Made by a program: the position numbers and the translations under genes. Below the pieces are notes generated by a model. The model made no database searches and was not told where the DNA came from. It was given only the letters and a program-made list of their open reading frames with translations. From positions 186,001-250,000 of the forward strand of contig JYIP02000015.1 in NCBI GenBank assembly GCA_001051155.2: a DNA stretch of 64,000 bases. Direction: 5' to 3'. This DNA is from Chrysoporthe austroafricana. Taxonomy: Eukaryota > Ascomycota > Sordariomycetes > Diaporthales > Cryphonectriaceae. Positions 1 to 12,098 of this stretch are shown here, piece after piece; the first letter of the stretch is position 1; each line of letters starts with the position of its first letter.

Positions 1-243
1 GCAGACGGGCCTGAGCCAGGACAGGATGCCGATATCTGCCGTGGCTCTCCGTTGAGGCCCAAAGTCGACGCGAAGGAGAGGCTAACCTGAGGCCCGATCC
101 AGACCAGACGGGCCAGCGAGGTCCAGTGAAGTGCGGTGAGGCTGGCGGCGGCATGCCTCGTCTCTTGTCTCTTGCCCGCCGCGAGCAACCATGTCGTTAA
201 TCTTGGTGATAAAATCCCACGCCGTCGACGTGTGTGCGCCCGG

Positions 244-300
244 CAGGGCGGCAGGGCAGCAGGGCAGCAGGGCAGCAGGGCAGCATGGGCAGCAGGGCAG
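244..300. repeat. 8-bp tandem repeat, unit AGGGCAGC
   Basis: About six to seven copies of AGGGCAGC or one-base variants follow one another; one copy carries a CATGGGC variant. A related run of GGGCA units occurs near 57187-57226. Confidence 0.8.
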
Positions 301-677
301 CTCGCGCGCACCAATCCCCTCGGTTTACCGCCTAGGGAAACCGGCCGCGCTCAGACTGACGATCCCGTCTGAACCTCCGGGCCTCGATGGTTGTGGAAAG
401 GCGATCCGAGAGGCACCGTTTAGATGCATATCCAGGAAGTTGGCCGAAGGTATCCATCAGGTACCCTCCCGCCGCGAGCCAGGAAGGTAGACAGACCCTC
501 ATGACCCATCCCATCCCACGGTACTATATCGTGTAGCGTCTCGTCTCGCGACATGGCCGCTTGATTGGCTCGCGTCGCCCAACTTGCAAGGCACTTTGGC
601 AGCACCTCAGATGGACCCTCTCCGGTGCAGCGCAGCGCATCGTACTATGCTCACAGTAGCGGGCCCCCCATCCTCCA

Positions 678-752
678 GGGTATGGATATGGGCATGGGGC
701 CTGGGGCATGGGCACTGGCATGGGGCATGGGCATGAGCATGGGGCATGGTTA
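678..752. repeat. degenerate GGCATG/GGGCAT tandem repeat
   Basis: A roughly 75-bp stretch built from GGCATGGG, GGCATGAG and similar 6-8 bp units. It gives a Met/Gly-rich frame that has no other coding feature, so I read it as a microsatellite and not a gene. Confidence 0.7.
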
Positions 753-1308
753 CATGAGCAGCAGCATGGCATTGTCCTTCCACCTTCGTCGTGCAGCGCT
801 TCCCCAAGGTCGGCAGCCCGGCCGAGGGGCCTTCTCTCTCCCTCTCTCTCCTTCTCTCTCGCCCTCTCCCTCTCCCTCTCCCTGTGCATCGCTGCAGGAT
901 CCTCTCTTGCGCGATTGCCTTGCTCTCGATCTGGCCAGATCATCTGCAATGTAGGTCATGCGCTGGCAGGGCTTTCTATTTTCTCTCCCACCCCCCTGGC
1001 CCCCTGCTCCCCCCCCCTCCCTCCTTGATGTGCTGGTCCTCGCGTGTCCTCTGCATCTGCATCGCGAGGATTCAGCCCGTGGTGTTGAGGGGGAGACTGC
1101 GATGCGCCACAGTCGAGGGCCGAGTGGGCACGACGGGATAACGCACAGACGACCCAGGAGCCCAAGCACTGAGATCGATCGACCGTCCCGGTGGGCCCCT
1201 CTGCCGCTATCTCGTCGGCTCGCCCCGAGTCCGCGTATTTGAGGGAAACCTAACTGGGCGCTCGTGCCCTCTTCTCCGCTAATACTGGGGCCGCTTCGTG
1301 AAGAGGCA

Positions 1309-1375
1309 AGAGGAGGAGGAAGAGGAGGAGGAAGAGGAGGAGGAAGAGGAGGAGGAAGAGGAGGAGGAAGAGGAG

Positions 1376-1407
<32 letters not shown>

Positions 1408-1408
1408 C
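1309..1408. repeat. 12-bp purine tandem repeat, unit AAGAGGAGGAGG
   Basis: About eight near-perfect 12-bp copies give a 100-bp pure purine strand. The complementary strand is pure pyrimidine, so this is a homopurine/homopyrimidine mirror-type tract. Translated, it would give only Leu/Phe or Ser repeats, which argues against coding. Confidence 0.85.
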
Positions 1409-2550
1409 GAGGCCTTGGGATCCGGTAACAGCAGGTGAGAGGTGATCTGCCAGCCCGAAGGGGGAGGAGGGTGATTCCTCCTGCCCGTCCGGCTGTGCCT
1501 CGCGCGTCCCGGATCGGGAGGCAATCTTCATATCCTGCGCAGCTCTCGACTAGATGCGGCTGTGTAACGTCTCCGCTGCATCAGATTGCATGCTGTGTGT
1601 TGTCAATTCGCCGGCGGCGTCGGCTAGCCGCGCCGGATCTTACCATGGACGCTGACAGATCCGGCCAAGATGCGCCGCGCCGCATCGCATCGCATCGCGG
1701 CTGCTCCTTCGCCTACATGGTGACAAACGCAACCCCCACAAGACCTGTCAACCATGCTGCTGACTGCAGCCCAGGTGAGAATCGAGATACCCAGCAGATT
1801 TCTCTGCAGGTTCTCTCGAGAAAAATGCTCTTTTTCCCCCATCCCCCCGGGAGCCGCGTCTCACAAGGAGGGGGTCGGCCACATCTAATCCGCTCCCAAG
1901 AGGTTGATGCATCACATCCATGCGGCCCCGCGGCACAGCTTGGCTCTGGGACAAGCACCGAGCAGGCCCACATGGATCTGCTGTACAGGATCCACATGCT
2001 CTGCTTCTGCGTGTCACCTATTGTCGTCAGGTGAGCCGAGATTCCTCAGCGAAGAAAAGGTCCCGGGAGGGGCTGGTGCGGGCTGAGGCTGCTAGACGAG
2101 CGCATCAGCTCCGGCTGCGGTCTAGCTCTTGGTGCCGGGCGGCATCAACAATTTGTTGGGGCGCAGTCTGCAATTGTCGCAGAGGCTCGTTCATTATAAA
2201 TAATTAGGATTAGAAGATAATAGAGACAATGAAGAGAAATAGCAACATAGGAGATCCACCGAAGTAAGCCTTGCTCAAGAGCTAATGCCGCCACCCAGGA
2301 CTCAATGCCTGTTGTCCTGCAATCTCTTGACTCGTAGCCGAGCCCCATGCCACGCAATCTACAGGGCCGAGGGCCATCGTTGAAGCAGGTAAGGACGCCT
2401 ATGTTCACCTGCGGCGGGTCCCTCTCATGGTGAGCGGCGCGGTGAGCAGAAGCTGTGGAGGCGTCAGCGAGCGTGCCAGGTCTTGCCACACAACACTCAA
2501 GACACCTTACACTAGGCCGGGGAGGCTCTCCCATTCCTTGTATACCACTT

Positions 2551-3036
2551 TTATGGTATATACTCTATAGTCCAGGCATTCGAGTAGGTGACGTCTCCAG
2601 AGAGCGCGCGGACATAGTCGCCCGGGTTCGTGGGACCACCACGGAAGACGTATCCAAACCAGTATCTTCCACCCGTCGACCCGCTGTTTTCCGCTGGTCA
2701 CGGGACGGCATTATCAACTTTGGATGTCTCTCGCTATACGTTTGCAAAGAGAATGGGGACCATCGGAAGGAGGTGTCATGGAACATAGGCTAGAAACTCA
2801 CCCTGGTAGACGATATAACTCGTACAGGCCTCGAAGCTTTCACATTCCTCCCGAATATGCTCAAGCCAGGCCGCCGGGGCATAGTCGGTCAGCTCTCCGT
2901 TGTATCCGGCAATGACGTTCTCCGGGAATAGCTGCGGGCCAGCGATCCAGTCAAGTGGGTATTCGAGTGGGACCTCAACGAACCCGGCAGTAGAGAGTGC
3001 CGCGAGGGCGAGTAGACCGGCGACGAACGCTTTCAT
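2551..3036 (-). CDS. small secreted protein, two exons, 125 residues
   Basis: Exon 1 is 2802-3036 and exon 2 is 2551-2693, with a 108-bp intron (donor GTGAGT, acceptor CCAG) joining codon 79 in phase 1. The spliced product is 125 residues. It starts with a typical signal peptide (MKAFVAGLLALAALSTAG) and has a mature part of about 107 residues with only two cysteines, C65 and C71 (ECESFEACTSY), a likely single disulphide. Exon 2 continues into Gly/Tyr-rich sequence (GGRYWFGYVFRGG) and ends NAWTIEYIP. A TATA box lies about 130 bp upstream of the ATG. I do not recognise a named family. Size, secretion signal and Cys pair fit small secreted proteins or effector candidates of fungi, but also a secreted enzyme inhibitor or wall protein; function is not claimed. 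The splice model is strong because both frames look coding only when joined this way. Confidence 0.75.
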
Positions 3037-3163
3037 TGCGGCGGATTGCAGGTCGGACTAATAGCTGCTAAAGATGAGCTTTGGACTCAGAAGTAGCAGG
3101 AAGCCAGGCAAGTTGTCGATCTAGAGTAAAATGTTGTCGTCGTACTAGCCGACAGACTGGTAC

Positions 3164-3171
3164 TTTATATA
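3164..3171 (-). promoter_or_regulatory. TATA box of the small secreted protein gene
   Basis: TATATAAA on the minus strand, about 130 bp upstream of the ATG at 3036, in an otherwise gene-free stretch. Spacing fits a core promoter with a short 5' leader. Confidence 0.5.
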
Positions 3172-3677
3172 TTTTGTAGCGTATATCTGTACAGACGGTC
3201 ATAATAGTGTGTGAATGTACTATTGCGCGTGGCCTGCACAGATCTAGCCGACAGAACAAGCTTAAAATGGCTGAAAGACACCTTCAACACCAGTCTCAGA
3301 CAGAAGAATTCCGTCGCGTTGCCAAGTTCCATATATTGCCGAGACCATCAATTCCGGAGCCTTTAACTTAGCCTTTGCCTGTGTGTCTAGAGCTCAACAG
3401 GAATGCAATCCGACGTTTGTAAAATTATTGTGAAGTAAGGGTAACTCTCTGCAATGCCATGAGCACACCACTTGACGCAGAGGAATATTACATTTGAGGC
3501 GCCCTGATCACAAAGCGTACTATCTAGGCCCGTCTAGTATAGTAAGTAGTAGTACCCCATCTATAGGACTGGAATGAATGAGGGAGTGCTTGTGAGGTCC
3601 TATGCCGCACTCTCAGACCATGGCGCCCTTGGGTCTCTTTCCCCAACTCGGGCCTGCCATTTTGGTATGCTATAGGA

Positions 3678-3983
3678 TCAGCTCATCTTCCCTGAACTCA
3701 AGAATCGCATCTTTGACAGCCACGACTCAGCGTCCATGCCTTGACTCTTGGCAACTTGTTCTGGGTTGAGTTCCGCTGCGACGTCGATGGCAGACTGGCA
3801 GCGCATTGGTGCGACGTGTAGCGAAGTCCCGGTAAACTCAATCCCAATCAAAGATGGATATGTGTCGCCGTCTCTGCGGGTAGATCTAGGATTGAAGACT
3901 AGGGAGGCCCTGCCATATTTTCCCGTCAAGTCTCCGCGAAATGTGGGGGCGACTCTGCCAGCTATTTCGAACACCTGCATCAT
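3678..3983 (-). CDS. doubtful small ORF, 101 residues
   Basis: An ATG-initiated frame of 101 codons with a balanced amino-acid composition and no low-complexity sequence (starts MMQVFEIAGRVAPTFRGDL, includes SLIGIEFTGTSLHVAPMRC). No signal peptide, membrane segment or family motif is visible. It could be the surviving 3' exon of a larger decayed gene, because no convincing upstream exon or promoter is seen. It is listed because its composition is unlike the random frames around it; it may equally be chance. Confidence 0.25.
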   Translation of the reverse strand: MMQVFEIAGRVAPTFRGDLTGKYGRASLVFNPRSTRRDGDTYPSLIGIEFTGTSLHVAPMRCQSAIDVAAELNPEQVAKSQGMDAESWLSKMRFLSSGKMS

Positions 3984-6900
3984 CTGCCCTGCAGGCTGCA
4001 GTGAGTGCCGATGAGCCTAAGTCATGCTCAAGTCGTATTGATGATCTCAAGAACCAGCTAAGTTAATGGGGCTTTTCCGTCCACATCGATCTTATTCGAT
4101 GGCGTGCAGAAGCGGTGAGAGCATTGATGCACACCATTCCCACATGCCACTGACACTTGCGAGGCCGGGAGCATCCCAGCAGCCATCAAAGGGTCCGGGC
4201 TTGCAACTATCCGAGTATCCAGAATATCGGGAAGGGGTCATCGACGGGAGGGTGATCGACGATAAGGCGCGACTCGGACCGTTGAGCCCTAGTCCTTGTT
4301 TTCGACCCCCAGCCGACTCGTTCCCGTCAGTGCGCCCAGCAAAACCCATCACGTCGTCGTCGTTCTGTCTAAGCATTCGACGCGATGCCACCTGTTCAGG
4401 GTGTATTACTCGACAGACAGGACTTGTGGTTCTTCTTGTATGGTGTCCACCTCTCTGAAGCGAGCACTTGTGTAATCACCCCGGAACTTACTGCCCAGCC
4501 ATCAGGGGGGAAACCAGAGCCTTGTCAAACCACCGGAGTTCTGCCGCCCTGCTAGGCGTCCTTTCCAGCACAGGCAGGCTGCTTCTGATCTCTATATCGG
4601 CAGTCAGGATAGTAAGTCTGATCAGGCCACGTTTGGTGAAGCTATTGAAGGCGATGGAGACGCAAGAGGGAGGAACAGTCAGTATTGCGTATCGCTCCGG
4701 GTCCGGGTTTCGTGGTTCAGAGATTCTGGGACTGCCCAAAACGCCTCATCGAGGTGACATCCATCCCCCGAGCGCATTCCCGACAAGCCGGTGGTAGAGT
4801 ACTCCTACATCTCGTATAGAGATGCAGGAGGCGTCTGCCCTAGTCGACGGCGGCTGTTCTGCCGACTTGGAGCGATGTGCAAATATCCGTAACGCGGGAC
4901 GATGGACGTGAGATGAGCCCCACGAAGGGCCATGTTTCGCCCATCATCTATAGGATTTGTAGATAGTGAGAAATATTTATTTGAGGCTTAGGCTGTGGTC
5001 ACTCGTGGGAAGGTGTAGGAGTCGGCGCAGTAAGGCGGTGACTCTTTTAGTTTTGCGCCACGATCCATGCAAGCTTCACGACATCGCTTCGCGGCTGTCT
5101 TTTCGGCTGCTCACAGGGCCGAACCGACAAAGGCCACGCCCAGCGCGCAGAAAGCGGCAATCGATCAATACGCATTTGTGTCGAGATTTGCGGGCCGCAG
5201 AGGAGATGAGGCTCTCTCTGCCGTGCCACAACATCTGTTCACTCTGCAGCTGACCGAGTCCCGGGCTGCTGGTGAGCCGTCAATAAGCATCCCGGGGAAT
5301 CAGGTGGTCGCTTGCTTGAGCCAGACCCCTCAGGACTGCAACGGGCGAGGTCAACTCGACCAACCTTCGGCTCCGGCTCGGGAAGGCCTGCCCGCAGTTG
5401 CACAACAGGAAAGGATGCATGCAGCTTATTTTTGACAGAAGAATTAAACGCTCCATGCAGAGATGGTGTGGCGCACTCGCGAACAGGGTTCCGCCACCAG
5501 TCAACCCGAGTTGGTTCGACCAAGGAGATCACAAGCGGGGATGCGAGGCGTGCCTCCGGTGGTGTTGGCCACAACTCTGCGACGCTGTGCAACCCGAGCC
5601 TGTTGTGCAAAAAAAGATTGACAGAAGGAGCCTGGGGCTTGTCGGAGTGACCACCACAAGCGCAACAGATGAGATCATGGCACGCGACGGTGTTTTTGCG
5701 AGGCCGCCTCGCCAAGTCACGCCTGGAAATTATTGACACTTATTGCCCAAGTAACGGTGGGGGGCCAAGACGCTTGCCGCATAAATCCCACGATGACACT
5801 CAGATGTACCTGGGGCGCCGCCGAGGCAAGCCGAGAGGACGGGGATCGTCAAGATGTTCCGACGGCGTCTGTACGCCTCGGACGAATGACCCGAGCATTT
5901 CAGCGCACTGGCCGGCCGAGTGCTCCCCTGGTGAGGATCAAGTCGGACACGCCTAGTTGCAAGCATCCGCCTCTGCGGGACAGCAATTGCGTCTGTTGAG
6001 GCGTGAGCCTCCTGGTCGTGCGTTGCAGCCGTCATGGAGCCAAGATCAGCCGCGATTTCGTGTCTCTGTCCAGGACCTCCATCGTGTGTTGGCACCAGTG
6101 GAGGAGGAGAGCCGGTCGGTCGCTCGGTGGTCGTGATGTCCTGACCGGGCCCCCCCGGTCGGCGCACGGAGCAGAAACTGGCGCGCGACCCTGCTGGGGC
6201 GCTTGAAACCCCGGACGACAGGACGACTGCAAAATCTGGAATGTGTGCAGTGTGCAGTGTGCAGGCCAGGGGTGCGAGGAAGGTGTGGAGGGGCAAGGAG
6301 GGGCACGCTGGGGCTCCCAAGACGTGTGGACACGCAGATCTACCCATACCTGGCAGCCTATGTACGACAGAAATCAGTGGGGCGCGTGGACGAGGCGGAC
6401 AAGGAGGATGGGGAGAGGTGGAGGGGTGGAGGAACTCGAGGGGCCGGGCACATGCAGACGGTGGGAGAGAGATGCCGATGAAGAATCTTTCGAGGCGCCT
6501 CAGCCCATCTCAACGCACCCTCAACACACCTCCGACGCACCTCGACGCACCTCAACCCGTCATCAGGCTCCCGTGCAGCAGTCTGGCGGCAGTTGCAGAC
6601 GCTGCGAGGGGACAGTTCCGCAGCTGCGCTGGCGGGGTTGCCATTTCGAGGCGTTTCAAGCCTGGAGGGGAGAATCGATTGGATGTTCTCGAGGCTGACA
6701 GCAGGCGGGGTCCTTTTGAGTTTTCGAGGTGCATGGCACGGCACGACAAGAGGACGGGACGGCACAGCCTCGAGAAATACCAGACTGACACCATGACTGC
6801 GGTCCATGTCACGGCGGCGACGTGGCTGCCGGCGGCATGAACTGGCGGGCGTCGTGGCCTGAAACGGGCTCGTCGCCCGAGCCTCGAGCGAGATCGAGAT

Positions 6901-9583
6901 AGCAGGATGGGGGTGGTGATAGGGGCGCCGCCGCCCACAGCAAGAGAAGAGCCGCAGCCGGGCCTGGAGGACAGCAGCTGGCAGATATCATTCATCAGCA
7001 CGCGCTCGTCCCTCGCTCCGCAGGCGCGTAGCCCGACACGGACCGCCATGGGCGTCGCTGCCCAGCGCTCACATACTGATAGCTCAGACGGCGCTGGTGT
7101 GGCCTAAACTGAAACGAGGGCGCAGTGCATCGTAGATCATGCAGCCAGTCGAGTAGCGTTGGGTCTAAACGAGCGAAGGAGGGCGCCAAGGAAATGCCAC
7201 CACAGGTCGAGCATAGCATCCCAGCCTGGCAGAGTGGCCGCCCGCAGCCATGGCCAGGCCGGATCCAGCCGAGGATGTTGTTGGGTGCGTCTGCATTCTG
7301 CATCTGCGCGCTGGGTATCGGTGTTGTATGTAGACGGGGCAGGGGAGGAGGACGACAAGGGAAGAGGCGAGAGGAGAAGAGGAGGCAGCGGAGGAGATGC
7401 TATGGCATGGCAATGCCATGGTACAATATCGGGTTTGGCACCCTGGTTGTTGAATATTCCCAGCGGGAAAGCAGGAAGGGGAGTGGGCATGTCTCACACT
7501 GTACAACACTGTACATGCAGGTGGGGATGCTGACCAAGCACACCGTGCACACGCATCCTGCAGAGAATTGTTGACCCGAGCCCAAGGGAAAAGCAAGGAA
7601 GGACGGGAAACCCCGTTGTGCCTTCCACCCAGACCTGGACCCCGCATTCGACAGGTAATTATTATTATTATTACCCACAGGAGAGAAGGCGAGAAGGAGG
7701 GGAAAAGGAAGGAAGACAAAAAGACAAAAGAAGAAAAACACCTCCCCCCCCCCAAAAAAAAAAGAAAGAGAAAACAGAAAAAAGCAGCAAGAGAAAAAGG
7801 AACCCTGCCTCGATCCCTCCATTCCCCCTCCAGCCTCCCAGACCGTGTCCTCAAGAGCCGGCCTCCCACGCCCAGCAGCAGCGCGACACGGCCCGTTGTG
7901 ACCATCCCTCCCTCAACACCATCCTCTATCCTCTGTCTCTCTCCCATCCTCGTCACCCCGTCCACACAATGGGATCTCCACCTGCAGACCAGAGCCGACG
8001 GAAGATCTCGGAGAAATATCACACCCCCCTCATCGATAATGTCGTCAGACCCAACCGAGGACCCTTCTCGCATCGTAGCGCCTGTCAAGGATAGCCTTGC
8101 CTGGGCCCCCTGCCAGACAGTGCCAGGGTCTACCCGGACGCTACCTGTGGGGCCCAGGTCGTGCCAGCCCATCACCTCCCCTCCCCCCCCTTCGCTGCAT
8201 ATCTCTGTATCCCATACCTGTCACCGTGGCATCAGCAATATCCACCGACCCCTCCCTCTCGCCCTTGGTCATGTCACGGATGGGTACTGGGTAGGTAAGT
8301 GCTGGGTATCGACGAGGGCACGACGACCTGCAGCAGGGACATGGGCGGCTCCGGATGGGGGTACTAAGGATGGTACGGGGTACGTACTGGGTCCACGCTG
8401 TCTACGGGGACGGGGCAGAGACGGCCACTCGCGACAAGATACTCTCTCGTCCCTCGTCCCCTCGTCCCCTCGTCCCCTCGTCCCTCGTCCCTCGCCCGGC
8501 CCAGCAGAGAGGACGCACTGGGCAGAAAGTGGCAGGACTGGCACTGGGCAGCGGGCACTGGGCAGCACGGGCAGGGCACGAAGCACCACACACGCGGGCG
8601 GGACAGGGGGAGCAGCAACCAGCAGGCCAGATCTTCCTTCTCCCCCTCCGCTTGCCCTCCAACCAGATCATCCCACACCATGCCCGCGATCGTGGCCCCA
8701 TCGACCTTTGACTTACTACCGCCTACAGCATCCCACCGGCCTGCACCCTGCCGGCTGTCCACTGTGTCCCCATCTCCCCGTGTGCTAAGTACTTGCCCGG
8801 GCGGTCACGAGGCTGCCGGCTAGGGGCACATCGCCATATCACGATATCACCACCACGACGCGGTGGCCCAAGGTTGTCGAGCTGGGCCGGCAGGGGAGAG
8901 GAACCAAGGCGCCGCTTGTCGTCCCTCACCCCTCGTCCCACCTCCCTCCTCTCGCGCGGCCCCAAGCTGCGGGCTGCCGACAAAAGAGAGAAACACACAC
9001 AGAGAGAGAGAGACAGACAGACAGAAAGAGAGACAGAGACACAGACAGAGAGAGGAACGACACGGCCGGACACCGCCAGGCTGATCTTCATCTCATGTCT
9101 CATGGCCGCTGGCTCCCCCGGTAAACCTGACCTCTCGCGTCGCATCCCCATCCCACTTGCGACTTCAGATCGGCCAAGGGACCACTTGACGACTCGACGT
9201 TACGGCGCGCCAACCTCTGCCTCGCCTGCACCTCGAGCTACGTCTCCATTTGGGCTCCACACCGCATGCATCTCAGCAGCGCCCCATTCTTTCTCCGCCG
9301 GCACCACCACATAGGGCCCTCCCTGCTCCTCGAAACACACATATCGTGATTGACTGCCCAACCACCTTCGCTGTTTCCTTGTCCTCGCCGGACAACACAG
9401 CTCTCCTCTCCTCATCTGCACCCAGCTCCTCCTGCCCTCCTCCTCCTCCTCCTGCTGGCCCCTCGTCTTGCCCGTCAAGACCAGCGAGGCCTTTCGCACA
9501 TATCATCTCCTTGGCCCCAAGCCAGACCAGCCACGGCCCGGACGCTCGCTGGCCGGCTGCATCAGTCTACTCAACCGTCTACT
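3984..9583. other. 5.6 kb without recognisable genes, partly promoter of the Zn2Cys6 gene
   Basis: Open frames here are short or driven by biased sequence: purine-rich tracts near 7340-7400 and 7680-7800, CCTCGTCCC repeats near 8440-8490, and GAGA/ACAG repeats near 8990-9050. The last 1-2 kb is likely the promoter and 5' leader of the transcription factor gene that starts at 9584. I found no tRNA or transposon here. Confidence 0.5.
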
Positions 9584-12098
9584 ATGGACCCGAACCTGCG
9601 CATGATCGCCCGGGACCGGATCTTGTCGTGGTCGGACTCCAATGTCGGTGGTCTCGACTTCGACAGCCACAGCCACCCCATGATGCCCCCTCGATCCCCT
9701 CCGTGGCCGGACCACACCCACGCGGCCCATCCCACCTCAAGCTTCACCACCACCGTTGACTCCAGCTCCTCCTCCACCTCGGCCATCTCGAGCTCCTCGT
9801 CGGTCACCGCGCGACACCCGATGAATGGCCAGCTGTCGCCCATCAGCACCGGCATGGACGTGTCTGCTTGCCCGTCCACCGATGACAGCGCTTGTTCCTC
9901 TGCCACGGAGTCGTTCTGTGCCCAGCCCATGTCCCACTCGGCCTCCTCTTCCCTGGCTGACCCGTGGGGTATGCCCCTGGGCGACGCCGCTGGCGATGTC
10001 CACGTAACGCATGCCGTGGGCGACCACGACACTCACTGGGACTATGGCTCGGACGACGGCCTGGCCGTGCCCAAGGTTGAACCCATGGACGAGGACGTCC
10101 GCCTGGACGACATCAAAGAGGCCCCTCCGACCCCCGTCCCGAGCAACACCAGTCCCACCCTGACCCAGCCGAAGCCGAAGCGCCCGAGGGGCCGTCCTCG
10201 AAAGCACCCGCTGGCGCCTGCCGTCGCTACCAACAAGATCACCAAGGGCCGGTCCAAGACCGGGTGTCTTACCTGCAGGAAGCGCAAGAAGAAGTGCGAC
10301 GAGGCCAAGCCAAGATGTACGTCTGGATCTCCGTCTCAGCAGCGGTCGAGGGTGGGGTCATGGTGCCCCGCCCCGCCATCCTCATCGGGCTGTCTGTCGG
10401 GGCCGTGCTGACTTTCTTCAGGCATGAACTGCGAGAAGAACGCTGTCGTCTGCGAGGGCTACCCGGAAAAGCAGATATGGAGAAGTGGCAAGGACAGGCT
10501 GGCCGAAGGTACGCAAGCACAGTTGGCGGCGTGGCTATCGCTCCGTACTGACCGGCCGTTCAGGACATCCGCATCGCGCCAACCCCCTGCCCGTCATCAC
10601 CATGCAGTCTCTCTTCCATGGCCTAGAAAACGCGGAGGACATGATATTCTGGAAGCACTACCATGCTCACCTCAGCACGGTTCTCACCGTCGAGGGTGAG
10701 CACAAGAATGCGTTCAAGGACTTGCTCATTCCGATTGCCACGAAACACCGAGGTTTGATGCACTCCATCCTCGCGCTGGCGAGCAAGCATCTCGACTTCG
10801 AGACGCCGTACGGCGTCAAGATCCTCAAGGACAATCCCAACACCAGCCTCGAGGCGCTCCAGCAGAGGTCCGACTACCACCACGAGAAGGCCATGGAGAA
10901 GTTCTACGAGGACATCGCCCGTTCTCAGAGCGCTAACAGGGACGACCCCGAGTACTCGACCATCTTGTCAGCTCGCTACGGCCAGATGATCTGCCTGCTT
11001 CTCGAGGCACTTGCCGAGGGCAATCCCCGGGGCGAGCATCGAGTGCACCTCGGTGGCTACCAGAGATTGATCCAGCACTCACCACCTGAGGACCCCGCCT
11101 TCCTCTCCTTCATCATGGAATTCTTCCAGTATCACATCTTTGCTGACGAGCTCATCCACTTCCCCGACATGCACACTCCGAGACTTGCCTCGGAAGATTG
11201 GGCGCCCATTACCAGCATACACCCTCCTCGGCTGCTGGGCGTCGCGGACGGTCTCTTCAACTACCTATGCCAGATCACTTCGCTGAGGGACACCATCCGA
11301 GCGAACATGGCCGCTGGCGTGGACCCTGCTGTTGACTACACAAGCCTGTACCGGGCCGCTGAGATTGATGCGGCGATCCGGGACTGGCAACCATGCTGGC
11401 CACCAGGAGACAGCAGAGATCGTGTTTCGCTCCTCTACAAGCAGATGATGTGGGTTTATCTGTTCCGCACGATCTACCTGCCCTCCCCCGTGTCACCACC
11501 GTTGTCGGCGAATCTGCCTCCGTTCCACGGCTCCGCCGGGACGGCGAACACACCTCCGACCTCTGGACACAACAGCGAATGCTCCTCACCGGGCATGCGC
11601 CCTCGCACATCCGCCTCATCCGTACATCCTCAACCAGTCCGTCGCCATACCATCGCCAACTATACCGTTTCCCAGCTGCCTCCTGCTGCCGCTAGACACC
11701 ATCAGCACTCTTCGAGCTTCAGCTCTGTGCACGACCACCAACACGGTACTGCCTCCCCTCCGCCTTTTCGGCAGCCTCCCAATCACGATCCTAGAATCAC
11801 TCTTGCGGTCGAGGAGTCCCTCTCGATCCTCGACTCCTTCAAGCCCAGCGACCCTTCCCAGAAGCTTCTCCTGATTCCGTGTCTCGTCATTGGCACAGCC
11901 TGTTTCTCGCCTGCACAGCAGGAGCGCATTCGGGTTGCTATCAGGACGGTCAAAGGGTACACGGGCCTCAGGAACTCGGAGCGGGTGTATGAGCTGCTTG
12001 AAGAGGTCTGGAGGTGCATGGCGCGCGGCGAATGGACACGCGTCTGGGACTGGCAGGGCATTGCCAAGGCCATGGGATGTGATGTCCTGTGCTGCTGA
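9584..12098 (+). CDS. AT-hook plus Zn2Cys6 fungal transcription factor, three exons
   Basis: Exons 9584-10316, 10422-10508 and 10564-12098 give 784 residues; introns are 105 bp (GTACGT...TTCAG) and 55 bp (GTACGC...TTCAG). An AT-hook (KRPRGRPRKHP) near residues 196-207 immediately precedes a Zn2Cys6 cluster from about residue 226 with the spacing Cys-2-Cys-6-Cys-6-Cys-2-Cys-6-Cys. The last three cysteines only appear once intron 1 is removed. After the cluster, exon 3 carries the Fungal_trans_2-type region (NAEDMIFWKHYHAHLSTVLT, then HRGLMHSILALASKHLD) followed by a Ser/Pro/His-rich linker and a conserved-looking C-terminus. The N-terminal 190 residues are Ser-rich with acidic patches, consistent with an activation segment. 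I prefer the ATG at 9584 because the in-frame upstream part is low-complexity Leu/Pro/Ser sequence. This is a nuclear DNA-binding regulator; target genes are unknown and the next gene (alpha-glucuronidase, divergent 3' end) need not be one. Confidence 0.9.

Larger units (their letters stand above)
1..2550. other. gene-free stretch rich in short tandem repeats
   Basis: No reading frame here has a recognisable domain, plausible splice structure or family motif. The longer open frames are products of tandem repeats (separate entries). The 5' end of the window may cut a neighbouring regulatory region, but nothing in the sequence shows which gene it would serve. Confidence 0.6.

Noticed and set aside
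7568..8788. 406-codon open frame on the plus strand
   Set aside because: It starts with TTG, is Pro/Ser/Lys low complexity throughout, overlaps frames of similar quality on the other strand, and shows no motif.
9350..9583. In-frame N-terminal extension of the Zn2Cys6 factor
   Set aside because: Low-complexity Leu/Pro/Ser translation of a CTC-rich leader; the ATG at 9584 is the better start.
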